From assembly GCA_028875245.1 (NCBI GenBank), contig JAPPEU010000061.1:1-64000 (forward strand): a stretch of DNA of 64,000 nucleotides, read 5' to 3'. Position numbers and translations under genes: made by a program. How positions within the stretch are numbered: position 1 is the stretch's first letter; the number at the start of each line of letters is the position of its first letter. This document shows positions 7,236 to 16,568 of the stretch, piece after piece. The notes below the pieces were generated by a model. The model was not told the origin of the DNA. It searched no databases and saw only the letters and a program-made list of their open reading frames with translations. This DNA is from Chloroflexota bacterium (GTDB lineage: Bacteria > Chloroflexota > Anaerolineae > Aggregatilineales > Phototrophicaceae).

Positions 7236-9434
7236 ATGCAACGCTTCAATCCATCTGATTATCGCCACGTAAATTATCTCTGGGACGATGCCCAGGTCGC
7301 GACGCTCGACGCCGTCGATCAACTTGTGTACCGCTCCAATCTGCTGGGAAGCGACCAGCGCGTCACCAATACCGGCGGCGGCAACACTTCCAGCAAGATC
7401 AGGCGGCAGGATCCCTTGACCGGCGCCGAAGTCGAAGTCATGTTTGTCAAAGGCTCCGGCGGCGACCTGCGCACGGCCAAGCGAGAGAACTTCGCCTCGC
7501 TCTACATGGACAAGCTCCTGCGCCTGCGCGATGTCTACCATGCGGCCGATGTCACGGGCGTAAAGACGCCGATTGAAGATGACATGGTCGCCATGTATCC
7601 CCATTGCGTCTTCAACTTGAATCCGCGCGCCAGCTCGATCGATACGCCCCTGCACGCCTTCATCCCCTATCGACATGTCGACCACACGCACCCAAACGCC
7701 GTCATCGCCATCGCCGCGTCGAGCAATGGCGAGCAGCTCACGCGGGAGATCTACGGGGGCGAGGTTGTATGGGTCGGCTGGCAGCGGCCGGGCTTTGATC
7801 TCGGCCTGGTCTTGCGGGAGGCGGTCGCCGCCAATCCGGGCGCCGTCGGCATCGTGCTCGGCGGACACGGCTTGATCAACTGGGCGAACGATGGCAAGGC
7901 ATGCTATGAATTGTCGCTGACGCTGATCGAGAAAGCGGCGCGCTATCTCGCCGAGCGCGACAAAGGCGCGGCGAGCTTCGGCGGCGCAAGGGTCGCGAGG
8001 CTGACGGCGGCCGACAAGCGTCAAGCGATCCTGTGTGATATTCTGCCGAAGCTGCGCGGCCTGGTTTCGGGCGAGAACCGCTTCATAGCAACCACGCAGC
8101 ACGACGACGACATACTGAATTTCGTGGACAGCGCTGAGGCCGCGCGCCTGGCGGAATTGGGCACATCCTGCCCCGATCACTTCCTGCGCACCAAGATCAA
8201 ACCGCTTTATGTGGATTGGAATCCACAGTCGGAAGATGCCGCCTCCCTGCTGGAAAAGCTGCGGACTGGAATCGAGGCTTACCGCGGCGACTACAGCGCC
8301 TATTACGACGCTTGCAAACGGGCGGACAGCCCGCCAATTCGCGACCCCAACCCTACAGTCGTTCTGATTCCCGGCCTGGGCATGATCGCTTTCGGGAAAA
8401 ACAAGAGCGAGTCCCGCGTGACCGCCGAGTTCTATAATTGCGCGGTCGCCGTCATGCGTGGCGCGGAAGCGGTTGGCGAGTACGTCGCCCTGCCGCGGCA
8501 GGAAGCCTTCGACATCGAATACTGGGCGCTGGAAGAAGCCAAACTGCGCCGCATGCCAGCGGAGAGCGAATTGGCGCGCAAAGTCGTTCTCGTTCTGGGC
8601 GCGGGCAGCGGCATCGGCGTCGCAAGCGCCCGGCGCGTCGCCGCTGAAGGCGCGCATGTCGTCTGCGCCGATCGCAACCTGGAAGGCGCCCAAGCGACGG
8701 CTGACTGGCTGACGGCGGCCTACGGCCAGGGCATCGGCGTCGCCGGCTCCGGCATTTCAAGCTGCGGGCCCGCCATTGCGCTCCCGGTTGACATCACCGA
8801 TCCCGCTAGCGTGCAGGCCATGTTGGAGCAGGCCATTCTGGCTTATGGCGGGGTCGATGACATCATCGTCAGCGCCGGCGTATTCTTCACACCGGACGCC
8901 GCGGGGCGGAATTCCGCCGAGCAATGGCGCGCCAGCTTCGATGTGAACGTCCGCGGCAGTTATGTGGTCGCCGATTGCGCGCGGCCAGTGTGGGAAGCGC
9001 AGGGCCTGCCGGCGTCGCTCGTCTTGACCACCAGCGTCAACGCCGTCGTCGCCAAAGCGGGATCAGTCGCCTACGACAGCAGCAAAGCGGCCGCCAACCA
9101 TCTGGTGCGCGAGCTGGCGATTGAGCTGGCGCCGCTGGTGCGCGTGAATGGCTTGGCGCCGGCCACCGTCGTCAAAGGCAGCAGCATGTTCCCGCGCGAC
9201 CGGGTCATCAATTCGCTCATCAAATACGGGCTCGATTACAGCGAAGGCGACGACAGCGAGAGCCTGCGGAGCCGTCTGGCGGATTTCTATGCTCAGCGCA
9301 CGCTCACGAAGCGATCCATCAGCCCGGAGGATCAGGCTGAAGTGGCCTATCTGCTCATCAGCGATGCCTTCAGCAAGACGACGGGGCAGATCATCAATGT
9401 CGATGGCGGGCTGAGCGACGCCTTTCTGCGCTAG
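7236..9434 (+). CDS. Bifunctional rhamnulose-1-phosphate aldolase / short-chain (lactaldehyde) dehydrogenase
   Basis: 732 aa. Residues ~1-440 form a class II aldolase domain (VTNTGGGNTSSK near residue 45; zinc-ligand stretch HVDHTHPNAV near 147; GGHGLINWA). Residues ~450-732 form a short-chain dehydrogenase with GAGSGIGVA, an NAD-fold acidic end (CADRN), ISAG, a Ser of TTSVNAV, the catalytic YDSSKAA (Tyr and Lys), and a C-terminal TGQIINVDGG. This fusion (RhaD/RhaE type) splits rhamnulose-1-phosphate into DHAP and lactaldehyde and oxidises or reduces the aldehyde. ATG 7236 is chosen because the frame upstream is repeat sequence. Ends the rhamnose operon. Confidence 0.92.
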   Translation: MQRFNPSDYRHVNYLWDDAQVATLDAVDQLVYRSNLLGSDQRVTNTGGGNTSSKIRRQDPLTGAEVEVMFVKGSGGDLRTAKRENFASLYMDKLLRLRDVYHAADVTGVKTPIEDDMVAMYPHCVFNLNPRASSIDTPLHAFIPYRHVDHTHPNAVIAIAASSNGEQLTREIYGGEVVWVGWQRPGFDLGLVLREAVAANPGAVGIVLGGHGLINWANDGKACYELSLTLIEKAARYLAERDKGAASFGGARVARLTAADKRQAILCDILPKLRGLVSGENRFIATTQHDDDILNFVDSAEAARLAELGTSCPDHFLRTKIKPLYVDWNPQSEDAASLLEKLRTGIEAYRGDYSAYYDACKRADSPPIRDPNPTVVLIPGLGMIAFGKNKSESRVTAEFYNCAVAVMRGAEAVGEYVALPRQEAFDIEYWALEEAKLRRMPAESELARKVVLVLGAGSGIGVASARRVAAEGAHVVCADRNLEGAQATADWLTAAYGQGIGVAGSGISSCGPAIALPVDITDPASVQAMLEQAILAYGGVDDIIVSAGVFFTPDAAGRNSAEQWRASFDVNVRGSYVVADCARPVWEAQGLPASLVLTTSVNAVVAKAGSVAYDSSKAAANHLVRELAIELAPLVRVNGLAPATVVKGSSMFPRDRVINSLIKYGLDYSEGDDSESLRSRLADFYAQRTLTKRSISPEDQAEVAYLLISDAFSKTTGQIINVDGGLSDAFLR

Positions 9435-9831
9435 CTGAATTTCGCCACGGAGGCACAGAGTTTTTTCACCACCGAGTACACTGAGGTCTCTGAGGTCACC
9501 GAGATTCAATTGTCGACGGCGGCTTGCGCGACGTATTATCGCTTTGGCTGGTCGGCAGTACATAAAGGGCTAATCAACAGCATTATGTATGATGAGCTCT
9601 CGTATTGCGTCCGTCGTTCCTCCGATTCGAAGACTTGGCAAATTCGTTAGCCGACAGCAATCTTCGTAGCCCGTAGCTCAGTGGGCCCTGTGCCTCTCTT
9701 TTTTTGAAGATCCTCCTTGATTGCATCTGCAACTATGTCGGGAATTGTAGGGGCGACTTATCAAGTCGCCCGATGTGGCATTCTTTTGCTACGACGGGCG
9801 TTTCAGCGAAACGCCCCTACAGATGCTCAGG
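9435..9831. other. 397-base intergenic region with dispersed repeats
   Basis: No supported gene. Holds a degenerate CACGGAGGCACAGAG-type repeat (9448-9510), a short T-tract (9699-9705), a chance tRNA-like string (9668-9685) and a REP-like doublet (9747-9820). Confidence 0.7.
9747..9820. repeat. REP-like doublet
   Basis: GTAGGGGCGACTTATCAAGT plus CGCCCG, then a 25-base spacer and CGGGCGTTTCAGCGAAACG plus CCCCTAC. The upstream flank TTGCATCTGCAACTATG also resembles the flank of the copy at 58.9 kb, so this is probably the core of the same element family. Confidence 0.8.
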
Positions 9832-12063
9832 TCAGCGCCCCTCAAACGTCCTAAAATAATTCACAATATCCCAACGTTCTTCAGCACTCAGCTCGCCCTC
9901 ACAAGCGGGCAGACCGCGCCAGCCGCCGCGCACCACCCTATACAAAAAGTCGTCGCGCGCCGAGCTCAGCCGATTGCGCAGGGCGCGAAAATCGGCCGAC
10001 TGTCCCTGCCAGACGAGGCAATGCGCCCGATACAGCGCCTCGCCCCGCGCCAGAGACGCGCCATCAGGCAGGACAGTGTTTACCTGTTCCGGCGGCGGAT
10101 GTAAGGTCGCCTCGTACTGCCGCTGCCGCTCGCCAATCATGGCCGCGCCGAAGACCATGACGCCCGCCGAGATCGCCAGGGCGCCCAGCGCCAGCAATCC
10201 GCTCGCCGGCGTCATGTTGAGAGCGCGAATCAGTCCTTTGGCCCGCGCCCGGAGGATTGCGGCGAGGAGCGCAAAAAGCAGCAGCAGCAAGGCGACATGG
10301 ATGATATTGGGCGGGCGCGTCTGCTGTATCGCCGCCGAGTCGCTAATCTGCCAGGCCGCCGCCGCGCGCGTCACAGCGCCGTTTTCGGCGACAATGTCAA
10401 TCAGCGACCACCAACCCCCGGCTTCGTCAATGTCATCGCCCGCCGCCACATATAATCCCGCTTCCGCTTGCTCCGCCAAATGCCACTGGCTGCGGATGCC
10501 GCGACTGGGATTGATCAACTGCAGATAGACGGAGACATCATCGGCCGGCGCGCCGGCGCGGCTGATGACCGTGTCGTAGGTGTTCACGCCGGGACCGCCC
10601 GGAATGACCGCCGCGGTGACGGTGAAGTCGCCGACCGTCTGCGAGAGCTGCGGCGCGTCGATGTCCGCGGGCAGCGATGCCGGCTCGGGCACGGGCGTCG
10701 CGCTCAGCCAGGCGACCGCGATGAGCGCAGCGGCCATCAAGGCAACTTCCAGGCGCAGCACCAGCCCGGACGCCGCCGCGCGATTCATGCCGGCGCGCAG
10801 CCAATGAGGCAGGAGTGCGCTCGCCAATTTCATCCGTTCAGCAAGCTGCGGACGCAGGGCGACATGCTGCCAGCCGCCGAGTATGAGAAGCGGCGTTATC
10901 ATCAGGAGCTTTATGCCCAGCGACCGTCCATAGCTGCTGCCCAGGTCGGCGGGCGTGACAAAGTAATTCAGGGCGTTGTAGATGCCGCTGACGATCATGA
11001 GCGCGACCAGCGGCGTGACCAGGCGTGAGAAGCGCAGCATCACCGCCCGCAAAGCGCTACGCCTGCGTTCGCCCTCCAGGGGCGCCAGCGCCGGCGGCAG
11101 CACCAGCGTCAGCGCCAACGCGCCGCCCAGCCAAAAGGCGGCGATGAGGGCATGCAGCCAATCCACCGTGATGGCCAGCCAGGGCATCAGCGTCGAGCCG
11201 GCCGCATGGCTGGTCACCATCGTCAGGCCGATGAGCAGCGCCCCCAGCCAGGGCATCCCCCGCCAGATGCCGTTCGACAAACGCGGCAGCAAAGGACGGT
11301 AATACTCGCTCACGAATATCAGCAGCGCGCTGAATATCAGAAGCAGCAGCCGGAAGATCCAGACATCGCCAAAGCGCGAGCCAATGAGCACAACCTCCCA
11401 AAGATTCTGCGAAATCACTTGAGCGGGGTCAGCATTGAAGAAGACCATCGATTGCTGCAGCAGCGCAATCAGATTGGCGAATATCGCCAAAGCGACCGCG
11501 CCGATCAAACAATCGCGCAAGCGGCGCTGCACCCGCGCAGGCAAGCCGCCGGCGGCATTCCCCCAGGCGGGCAAGAGCACAGCGCTATATAGCAACGGCG
11601 CCCCGAAAATCAAGAAATTGGCCAGGTTGAGCGCCGCCCGCCAGAGCGCTTCCAGGGGAATGGCGCGATCATCGGCCGCTTGACCCGCCACCCCGCCGAC
11701 TTCTTCCCCAACGAAGAACACGCGGCTCTCGGCGATGACATGACCATCGCTGGCGAAGGCCGGGCGCAGCTCAACGATATAGGCGCCATCGGCCAGGCCG
11801 GGCGGGGCGCGCAAAGCCAGCAGGGCGCGGTTCTGGCTGTCGACCGAGCCGCTGGCGATGATCGCGCCCGATTGGTCACGCAGGTTGATCTCGCTGAAGC
11901 GCGGCTCGAGGTCTTCGCTGAACCAATACTGAAGACGGGTCGGCGGCCGTTCCAGCGTGCTGCGGTCGGCCGGAATCGCGCGCAGCACATAGCCATGCGC
12001 CGCCGCCGGGGCGAGCCATACAGCGAATGGCAGAGCAAAGAGCACAATGAATCGCCGGATCAC
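9832..12063 (-). CDS. CopC-CopD fusion with a cytochrome-c-like C-terminus (copper handling)
   Basis: 743 aa from GTG 12063 (AGGGA just upstream). A signal peptide ends LAPAAA before HGYV, so the mature N-terminus is His, the first Cu(II) ligand of CopC. The CopC domain (about 23-115) ends with SDGHVIAESRVFFV, which carries the Asp/His pair of the copper site. About residues 150-500 form the multi-helix CopD domain. After a last helix (about 620-640) a cytochrome-c-like tail follows (ARGEALYRAHCLVWQGQ...LSAEERWDIVNYFRTF), but CxxCH is replaced by C-L-V-W-Q, so covalent heme binding is not expected. Likely exports, imports or delivers copper across the membrane. Stands alone on the minus strand. 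Confidence 0.85.
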   Translation of the reverse strand: MIRRFIVLFALPFAVWLAPAAAHGYVLRAIPADRSTLERPPTRLQYWFSEDLEPRFSEINLRDQSGAIIASGSVDSQNRALLALRAPPGLADGAYIVELRPAFASDGHVIAESRVFFVGEEVGGVAGQAADDRAIPLEALWRAALNLANFLIFGAPLLYSAVLLPAWGNAAGGLPARVQRRLRDCLIGAVALAIFANLIALLQQSMVFFNADPAQVISQNLWEVVLIGSRFGDVWIFRLLLLIFSALLIFVSEYYRPLLPRLSNGIWRGMPWLGALLIGLTMVTSHAAGSTLMPWLAITVDWLHALIAAFWLGGALALTLVLPPALAPLEGERRRSALRAVMLRFSRLVTPLVALMIVSGIYNALNYFVTPADLGSSYGRSLGIKLLMITPLLILGGWQHVALRPQLAERMKLASALLPHWLRAGMNRAAASGLVLRLEVALMAAALIAVAWLSATPVPEPASLPADIDAPQLSQTVGDFTVTAAVIPGGPGVNTYDTVISRAGAPADDVSVYLQLINPSRGIRSQWHLAEQAEAGLYVAAGDDIDEAGGWWSLIDIVAENGAVTRAAAAWQISDSAAIQQTRPPNIIHVALLLLLFALLAAILRARAKGLIRALNMTPASGLLALGALAISAGVMVFGAAMIGERQRQYEATLHPPPEQVNTVLPDGASLARGEALYRAHCLVWQGQSADFRALRNRLSSARDDFLYRVVRGGWRGLPACEGELSAEERWDIVNYFRTFEGR

Positions 12064-12170
12064 TCTCGTCCCTTGGGCCCGACCGCGCAAATCAACATCT
12101 TGCTATTGTACCTGAATGGCGCGCCGCTGTGACGCCCGCCCGCGCAAGCCGCGCTCCACCATGTCGAACT

Positions 12171-12197
12171 GTAGGGGCGTTTCGCTGGAAGGCCCGC
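12171..12197. repeat. Single REP-like palindrome
   Basis: GTAGGGGCGTTTCGCTGGAA then GGCCCGC, a slightly degenerate single unit in the ~300-base gap between the CopC-CopD gene and glnS. Confidence 0.7.
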
Positions 12198-12283
12198 AAC
12201 CAACGGCTCGCTCCCTTGAGCATATCGCGATTCACAGCGACCAAGGCGTCTCCTGGGGTCGCCCGCAGGAAGCCGATAGCCTA

Positions 12284-12312
12284 TTGAATGAGCAAGCCTC
12301 GTTGTTTAAGAT
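12284..12312 (+). promoter_or_regulatory. Predicted sigma-70-type promoter of glnS
   Basis: TTGAAT (12284-12289), 17-base spacer, TAAGAT (12307-12312), 48 bases before the glnS start. By-eye match only. Confidence 0.4.
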
Positions 12313-12359
12313 ACGCTCTCAATGTTATCGCCACAGATTCAGCCAGCGGGAAACAGCCA

Positions 12360-14081
12360 ATGATGGACGGCGACGCGAACAGAAACTTCATCACCGATAT
12401 CATCAACGGGCACAACGAGAGCGGCCGCTTTGATGGCCGGGTGCATACGCGCTTCCCGCCGGAGCCAAACGGTTACCTGCATATCGGCCATGCCAAATCC
12501 ATCTGCCTGAACTTCGGCCTCGCCGCTCAATATGGGGGCCTCTGCAACTTGCGCTTTGACGACACCAATCCGGCCAAGGAGGAGCAGGAATATATTGACG
12601 CCATCACGGAAGATGTGCGCTGGCTGGGCTACGATTGGGATGATCGCCTCTATTTCGCTTCGGATTATTTTGACGAACTCTACGAGATGGCCCTTGAGCT
12701 CGTCCGCATTGGCCGCGCCTACGTCGATGAATTGAGCCCGGAAGCCATTCGCGAATATCGCGGAACGCTGACCGAAGCCGGGCGCGAAAGCCCCTATCGC
12801 AATCGACCGATTGAAGAAAATCTGGCGCTGTTTGAGAAGATGCGCGCCGGCGGTTTCAAGGAGGGGGAAGCCGTCTTGCGGGCGAAGATCGACATGGCTA
12901 ATGGCAACATCAACCTGCGCGACCCCGTCATGTATCGCATCCTTGACGCCGCCCATCCGCGCACGGGCGGTAAATGGAAAATCTACCCGATGTACGATTT
13001 CGCCCATGGTCAGTCGGACTCCATCGAGGGCATCACCCATTCGATCTGCACACTCGAATATGAAGACCATCGCCCGCTGTATGACTGGTATCTGGACAAT
13101 ATCGAGATTTTTCATCCGCAGCAGATTGAATTCGCCCGCCTGAACTTGAGCCACACCGTGCTCAGCAAGCGCAAATTGATACGGCTGGTGCAGGAAGGAT
13201 TCGTCAGCGGCTGGGATGACCCGCGCATGCCGACGATATCCGGCCTGCGCCGCCGCGGCTACACGCCGGAAGCCATTCGCGAATTCTGCGACGATATCGG
13301 CGTCGGCAAAGTCAAAGGCGTCGTCGCCCTGCACAAGCTGGAATTCCACCAGCGCCAGCATCTCAACAAAACGGCGGACCGCGTTATGGCGGTGATCAAT
13401 CCGCTGAAGGTCGTCATTGAGAATTATCCTGATGATCTGGTAGAGCAGATGGAGGCGGTCAACAACCCGGAAGATGAGAGCGCCGGGACGCGCTTGACGC
13501 CTTTTTCCAAAGTGCTGTACATCGAGCGCGACGACTTCATGGAAGCGCCGCCGCGCAAGTTCTACCGCTTGGCGCCCGGGCGCGAAGTGCGGCTTCGTTA
13601 TGCCTATTTCATCACCTGCCGGGAGGTGATAAAAGACGAGAACGGCGAAATCATCGAGCTGCGCTGCGAATATGATCCGGCGACGCGGGGCGGCTCCGCG
13701 CCTGATGGCAGGCGGGTGAAATCGACCTTGCACTGGGTTTCAGCGCGCCATGCCATCGAAGCGGAAGCACGACTCTACGACAATCTGTTCACGGTCGAGA
13801 ACCCGGAGGGCGACCGCGACCACGACTTCACGGCCTTCATCAATCCCGACTCGCTGAACGTGGTCAACCCGATCTACGTGGAACCTCATCTGCGCGGGGC
13901 GCGGCCGGGCCAGCGCTATCAATTCGAGCGGCTGGCTTATTTCGTTGTCGATGAAGATTCGACGGCGGATAAGCAGGTATTCAATCGAACGGTTACGCTG
14001 CGTGATCAATGGCGCAAGGAGCGGAAAAAGGCCGGCAAACCAAGGCGGAAGCGGCGGCGCAAGGGCGCGGCGTCACGATGA
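12360..14081 (+). CDS. glnS: Glutaminyl-tRNA synthetase
   Basis: 573 aa, class I synthetase. Class signature [16 protein letters not shown] (HIGH, about residues 33-48), then [31 protein letters not shown], the KMSKS-equivalent VLSKRK, and a C-terminal anticodon-binding beta-barrel region ending in a basic tail ([14 protein letters not shown]). Charges tRNA-Gln directly. The [17 protein letters not shown] block with FEDHR-like [12 protein letters not shown] marks GlnRS rather than GluRS. A presence of GlnRS suggests direct charging rather than only the amidotransferase route. Start: ATG 12360 or 12363; the upstream frame to 12288 has no homologous sequence. Confidence 0.95.
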   Translation: MMDGDANRNFITDIINGHNESGRFDGRVHTRFPPEPNGYLHIGHAKSICLNFGLAAQYGGLCNLRFDDTNPAKEEQEYIDAITEDVRWLGYDWDDRLYFASDYFDELYEMALELVRIGRAYVDELSPEAIREYRGTLTEAGRESPYRNRPIEENLALFEKMRAGGFKEGEAVLRAKIDMANGNINLRDPVMYRILDAAHPRTGGKWKIYPMYDFAHGQSDSIEGITHSICTLEYEDHRPLYDWYLDNIEIFHPQQIEFARLNLSHTVLSKRKLIRLVQEGFVSGWDDPRMPTISGLRRRGYTPEAIREFCDDIGVGKVKGVVALHKLEFHQRQHLNKTADRVMAVINPLKVVIENYPDDLVEQMEAVNNPEDESAGTRLTPFSKVLYIERDDFMEAPPRKFYRLAPGREVRLRYAYFITCREVIKDENGEIIELRCEYDPATRGGSAPDGRRVKSTLHWVSARHAIEAEARLYDNLFTVENPEGDRDHDFTAFINPDSLNVVNPIYVEPHLRGARPGQRYQFERLAYFVVDEDSTADKQVFNRTVTLRDQWRKERKKAGKPRRKRRRKGAASR

Positions 14082-14082
14082 A

Positions 14083-15444
14083 ATGATGTGTCGAGAAGGC
14101 CGCGCCAGTCTGCATAAATATGGAATCAGTTACCCATCTCCGTTCGAAAGCGGCATCGCCTTGGCGCCCATTCGCCTGATTTCCGCGCTGCTCATGCTCG
14201 CCCTGATGTTCGGGGCTGCGTCTGCTTCGGCGCAAGAGGGGGCCTGCGCTCGGACGGTCGAGAACGCGCTGTGGGCTATACCGGAGCATTGCGCCGATCT
14301 TGGACGCGACAGTCTTTGCGCCGGCCATGCCCAGGTTGATGTCAGCTTCGCGGGCGACGCGGCGAAGTGGCAATCCTTGAGTCCGCCCTCTCAGCGAGCT
14401 TCCGCTGCTGATCTCGCCGGCGTCAGAACGAGCGGGCTTGAAAGCGAGCATGGAGACTGGGGCGTCGCCGCGCTGCATCTTGGCGCCAACTTCCCGCGGA
14501 CCTATGAAGGACCCGGCATCCTCTTGCTTCTGGCGGGCGCCGCGCAAGTCCGCAATGAAGTTGATCCGGCGGCAGCTGTTGAATTTGGCGAACCGCTGAG
14601 CACGGCCGCCCTGGTCGACACCACTCGATTCAAAAAACCGGGCATCATCCCCGCGCCCCTCGCGCAGGTGGCCGCTGATGAGATACTGCTGGTCGATGCT
14701 TTTGACAGCTCCGGAGACTGGCTGCGCGTCGTCAATGACGGACAGATATCCTGGGTTGCGGCTGACGATGCAGCCCGCTTAACGGCGATGGAGGCTCTGC
14801 CTAGGATCGGCGTCGGCGCGCCTTTCCCCTTTCAAGCGCTGTCCTTGTCTACGGACACGGCCTACCCCGAATGTGAGCAGGCTGAACCGTTCATCGCGCT
14901 GCAGATGCCGGCGGACAGGCCAGTCAACCTCAGCGTCAACGGCGTCGACATCCATATCGGCGCGATGGTCACCTTTCAGCAAGTGCATCGCAATGCGCTC
15001 AGCATGACCGTGCATCGCGGCGAAGCGACCACCGTGTTCGGGCATCGGATGCGGCCGGGCGAGACGGTCATCGGCATCCTGGGGACGACGCCCGAGCGCG
15101 ACCTTGAAGTGCTGGATTGGAGCGGCGCCCTGCCCGCTTCGGAAGCGGAACTCGCGCGCGGTCTACGGGCGCAAGAGGCCCTCAATGGCCTGGCCGCGGT
15201 TAATGGCTGGCCTGCGTATTTGGCGCAAAGTCAGCCGCCCGAAGTGATGCATGTCGTCGAGGCTGGCGATTCCTTGTACAGCATCGCGCGTCTCTATGAA
15301 ACGAGCGTCGCCGATATTATCCTCGCCAACCTGGGCGATGAGCCCTTGAGACTCTACAGAGGCATCAAGTTGATCGTGCCGAACCCCGGCAGCGGCTTCG
15401 CCGGGCGCGGCGATGTCCCGCTCAACGCCACGCTTGACGATTGA
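14083..15444 (+). CDS. Secreted LysM-domain protein
   Basis: 453 aa from ATG 14083, two bases after the glnS stop. After a ~30-residue leader, a hydrophobic stretch (IRLISALLMLALMFGAA) ends in SASAQ, a probable signal peptidase site; an internal TTG near 14161 is an alternative start. The middle ~330 residues match no family I recognise. They include an SH3-like portion (KPGIIPAPLAQVAADEILLV...WLRVVNDGQISWVAAD). The C-terminus has one LysM motif (HVVEAGDSLYSIARLYE...LYRGIKLIVPNP), which binds peptidoglycan or related glycans. Extracellular or envelope-associated. Confidence 0.75.
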   Translation: MMCREGRASLHKYGISYPSPFESGIALAPIRLISALLMLALMFGAASASAQEGACARTVENALWAIPEHCADLGRDSLCAGHAQVDVSFAGDAAKWQSLSPPSQRASAADLAGVRTSGLESEHGDWGVAALHLGANFPRTYEGPGILLLLAGAAQVRNEVDPAAAVEFGEPLSTAALVDTTRFKKPGIIPAPLAQVAADEILLVDAFDSSGDWLRVVNDGQISWVAADDAARLTAMEALPRIGVGAPFPFQALSLSTDTAYPECEQAEPFIALQMPADRPVNLSVNGVDIHIGAMVTFQQVHRNALSMTVHRGEATTVFGHRMRPGETVIGILGTTPERDLEVLDWSGALPASEAELARGLRAQEALNGLAAVNGWPAYLAQSQPPEVMHVVEAGDSLYSIARLYETSVADIILANLGDEPLRLYRGIKLIVPNPGSGFAGRGDVPLNATLDD

Positions 15445-15475
15445 AAGCCTTCAGGCGGATTGCAGCGTCAGTCAC

Positions 15476-16399
15476 TCATGATACGCTGCGCTTCAGCATA
15501 TCAACAAAGGCCGCTCTATCGGCGCGGGTGGCCACCCTCATCTGGGGCGCGCGCTTGGTCACGCCGAGCACATCGACCACCGTCATCCCGCGCTCCAAAC
15601 CATCGCCCGTCGTCACATCGACGCGGTATTCCCGGCAATCAACGATGCTGGGGTCGATGGCGGCCGCCATCGTGATCGGGTCCGGCAAGTCAAAACCCGC
15701 CAGCGCGTTCTCGGTCATGGAGAACTCGGTCAAGGTCGCCTGGATATCGATAACGAATTCGGCCAGGGGCGTGCCGATGCGGCGGATTTCTTCCGCCTGC
15801 CGCGCGTCGAAGGTGGCGTATTTCCAGGAGATATCCCAGCCGACCATGGTCATCGGCATGCCGGACTCGAACACGATCTTCGCCGCTTCCGGATCGACCC
15901 AGATATTGAATTCGGCTGTCGGTGTCACATTGCCATGGCCCGAGCCGATACCGCCCATGATGTAGCAGTGCGATACGCTCCGCGCTAATTCCGGCTCGCG
16001 CAATAGAGCGAGCGCCACATTGGTCAAGGGACCGAGCGTCACCAGCGTAATGTCGCCGGCATGGGCTTTGATGACCGCGCGCAGCACATCGGCGGCGTGA
16101 CCGGGCGCGGGCGTCCTTCCATACAGGGGCAGCCCGATATCGCCCAGGCCATCCTGGCCATGCACATCCTGCGCCGTTTCCAGCTCGCGCAGCAGCGGCT
16201 TGGCGCAGCCGGCGTAAACCGGCGCGTCGGCGGCGCATAATTCCACCGTGTAGAGCGCATTCTGCAGCGCCGGCGCCAGCGGCACGTTGCCGGCCACAAC
16301 GGTGATCGCCTTGACAGCTATATCCGGCTGCCGCAGCGCCATAACCAGGGCTACAGCGTCATCCGATGCGGTGTCGGTATCGATGATGAAGTTGCGCAT
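15476..16399 (-). CDS. Nucleoside hydrolase (IunH family)
   Basis: 307 aa. N-terminal calcium-binding motif FIIDTDTASDDAVAL (residues 4-18), VTLGPLTNVAL near 120, and YIMGG ... TPTAEFNIWVDPEAA with the active-site NxD region. It hydrolyses ribonucleosides to base and ribose. The start at 16399 is fixed by AAGGAGG five bases upstream. Converges with the LysM gene (31-base gap). A paralog is at 48472-49443 with the same motifs. Confidence 0.92.
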   Translation of the reverse strand: MRNFIIDTDTASDDAVALVMALRQPDIAVKAITVVAGNVPLAPALQNALYTVELCAADAPVYAGCAKPLLRELETAQDVHGQDGLGDIGLPLYGRTPAPGHAADVLRAVIKAHAGDITLVTLGPLTNVALALLREPELARSVSHCYIMGGIGSGHGNVTPTAEFNIWVDPEAAKIVFESGMPMTMVGWDISWKYATFDARQAEEIRRIGTPLAEFVIDIQATLTEFSMTENALAGFDLPDPITMAAAIDPSIVDCREYRVDVTTGDGLERGMTVVDVLGVTKRAPQMRVATRADRAAFVDMLKRSVS

Positions 16400-16568
16400 G
16401 GGCCCCTCCTTAACTTGCGCCGAGTATAGGGGAAGGCGCCCGGCGGCGCAACAGGGCGGCGCCTGGCCAAAGCGCGCCCAAATATTCACCTGTGCCCGGC
16501 TGCCCTATGGTATACTCGCGCCGTGCCTGCCATTTCAGGAAAATGCGATTTCAACGAAGGAACCCGCC

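Noticed and set aside
9668..9685. tRNA-like string GCCCGTAGCTCAGTGGG
   Set aside because: It resembles a tRNA 5' end and D-arm, but no anticodon arm, T-arm (GTTCGA) or acceptor end follows; the next bases are a T-tract.
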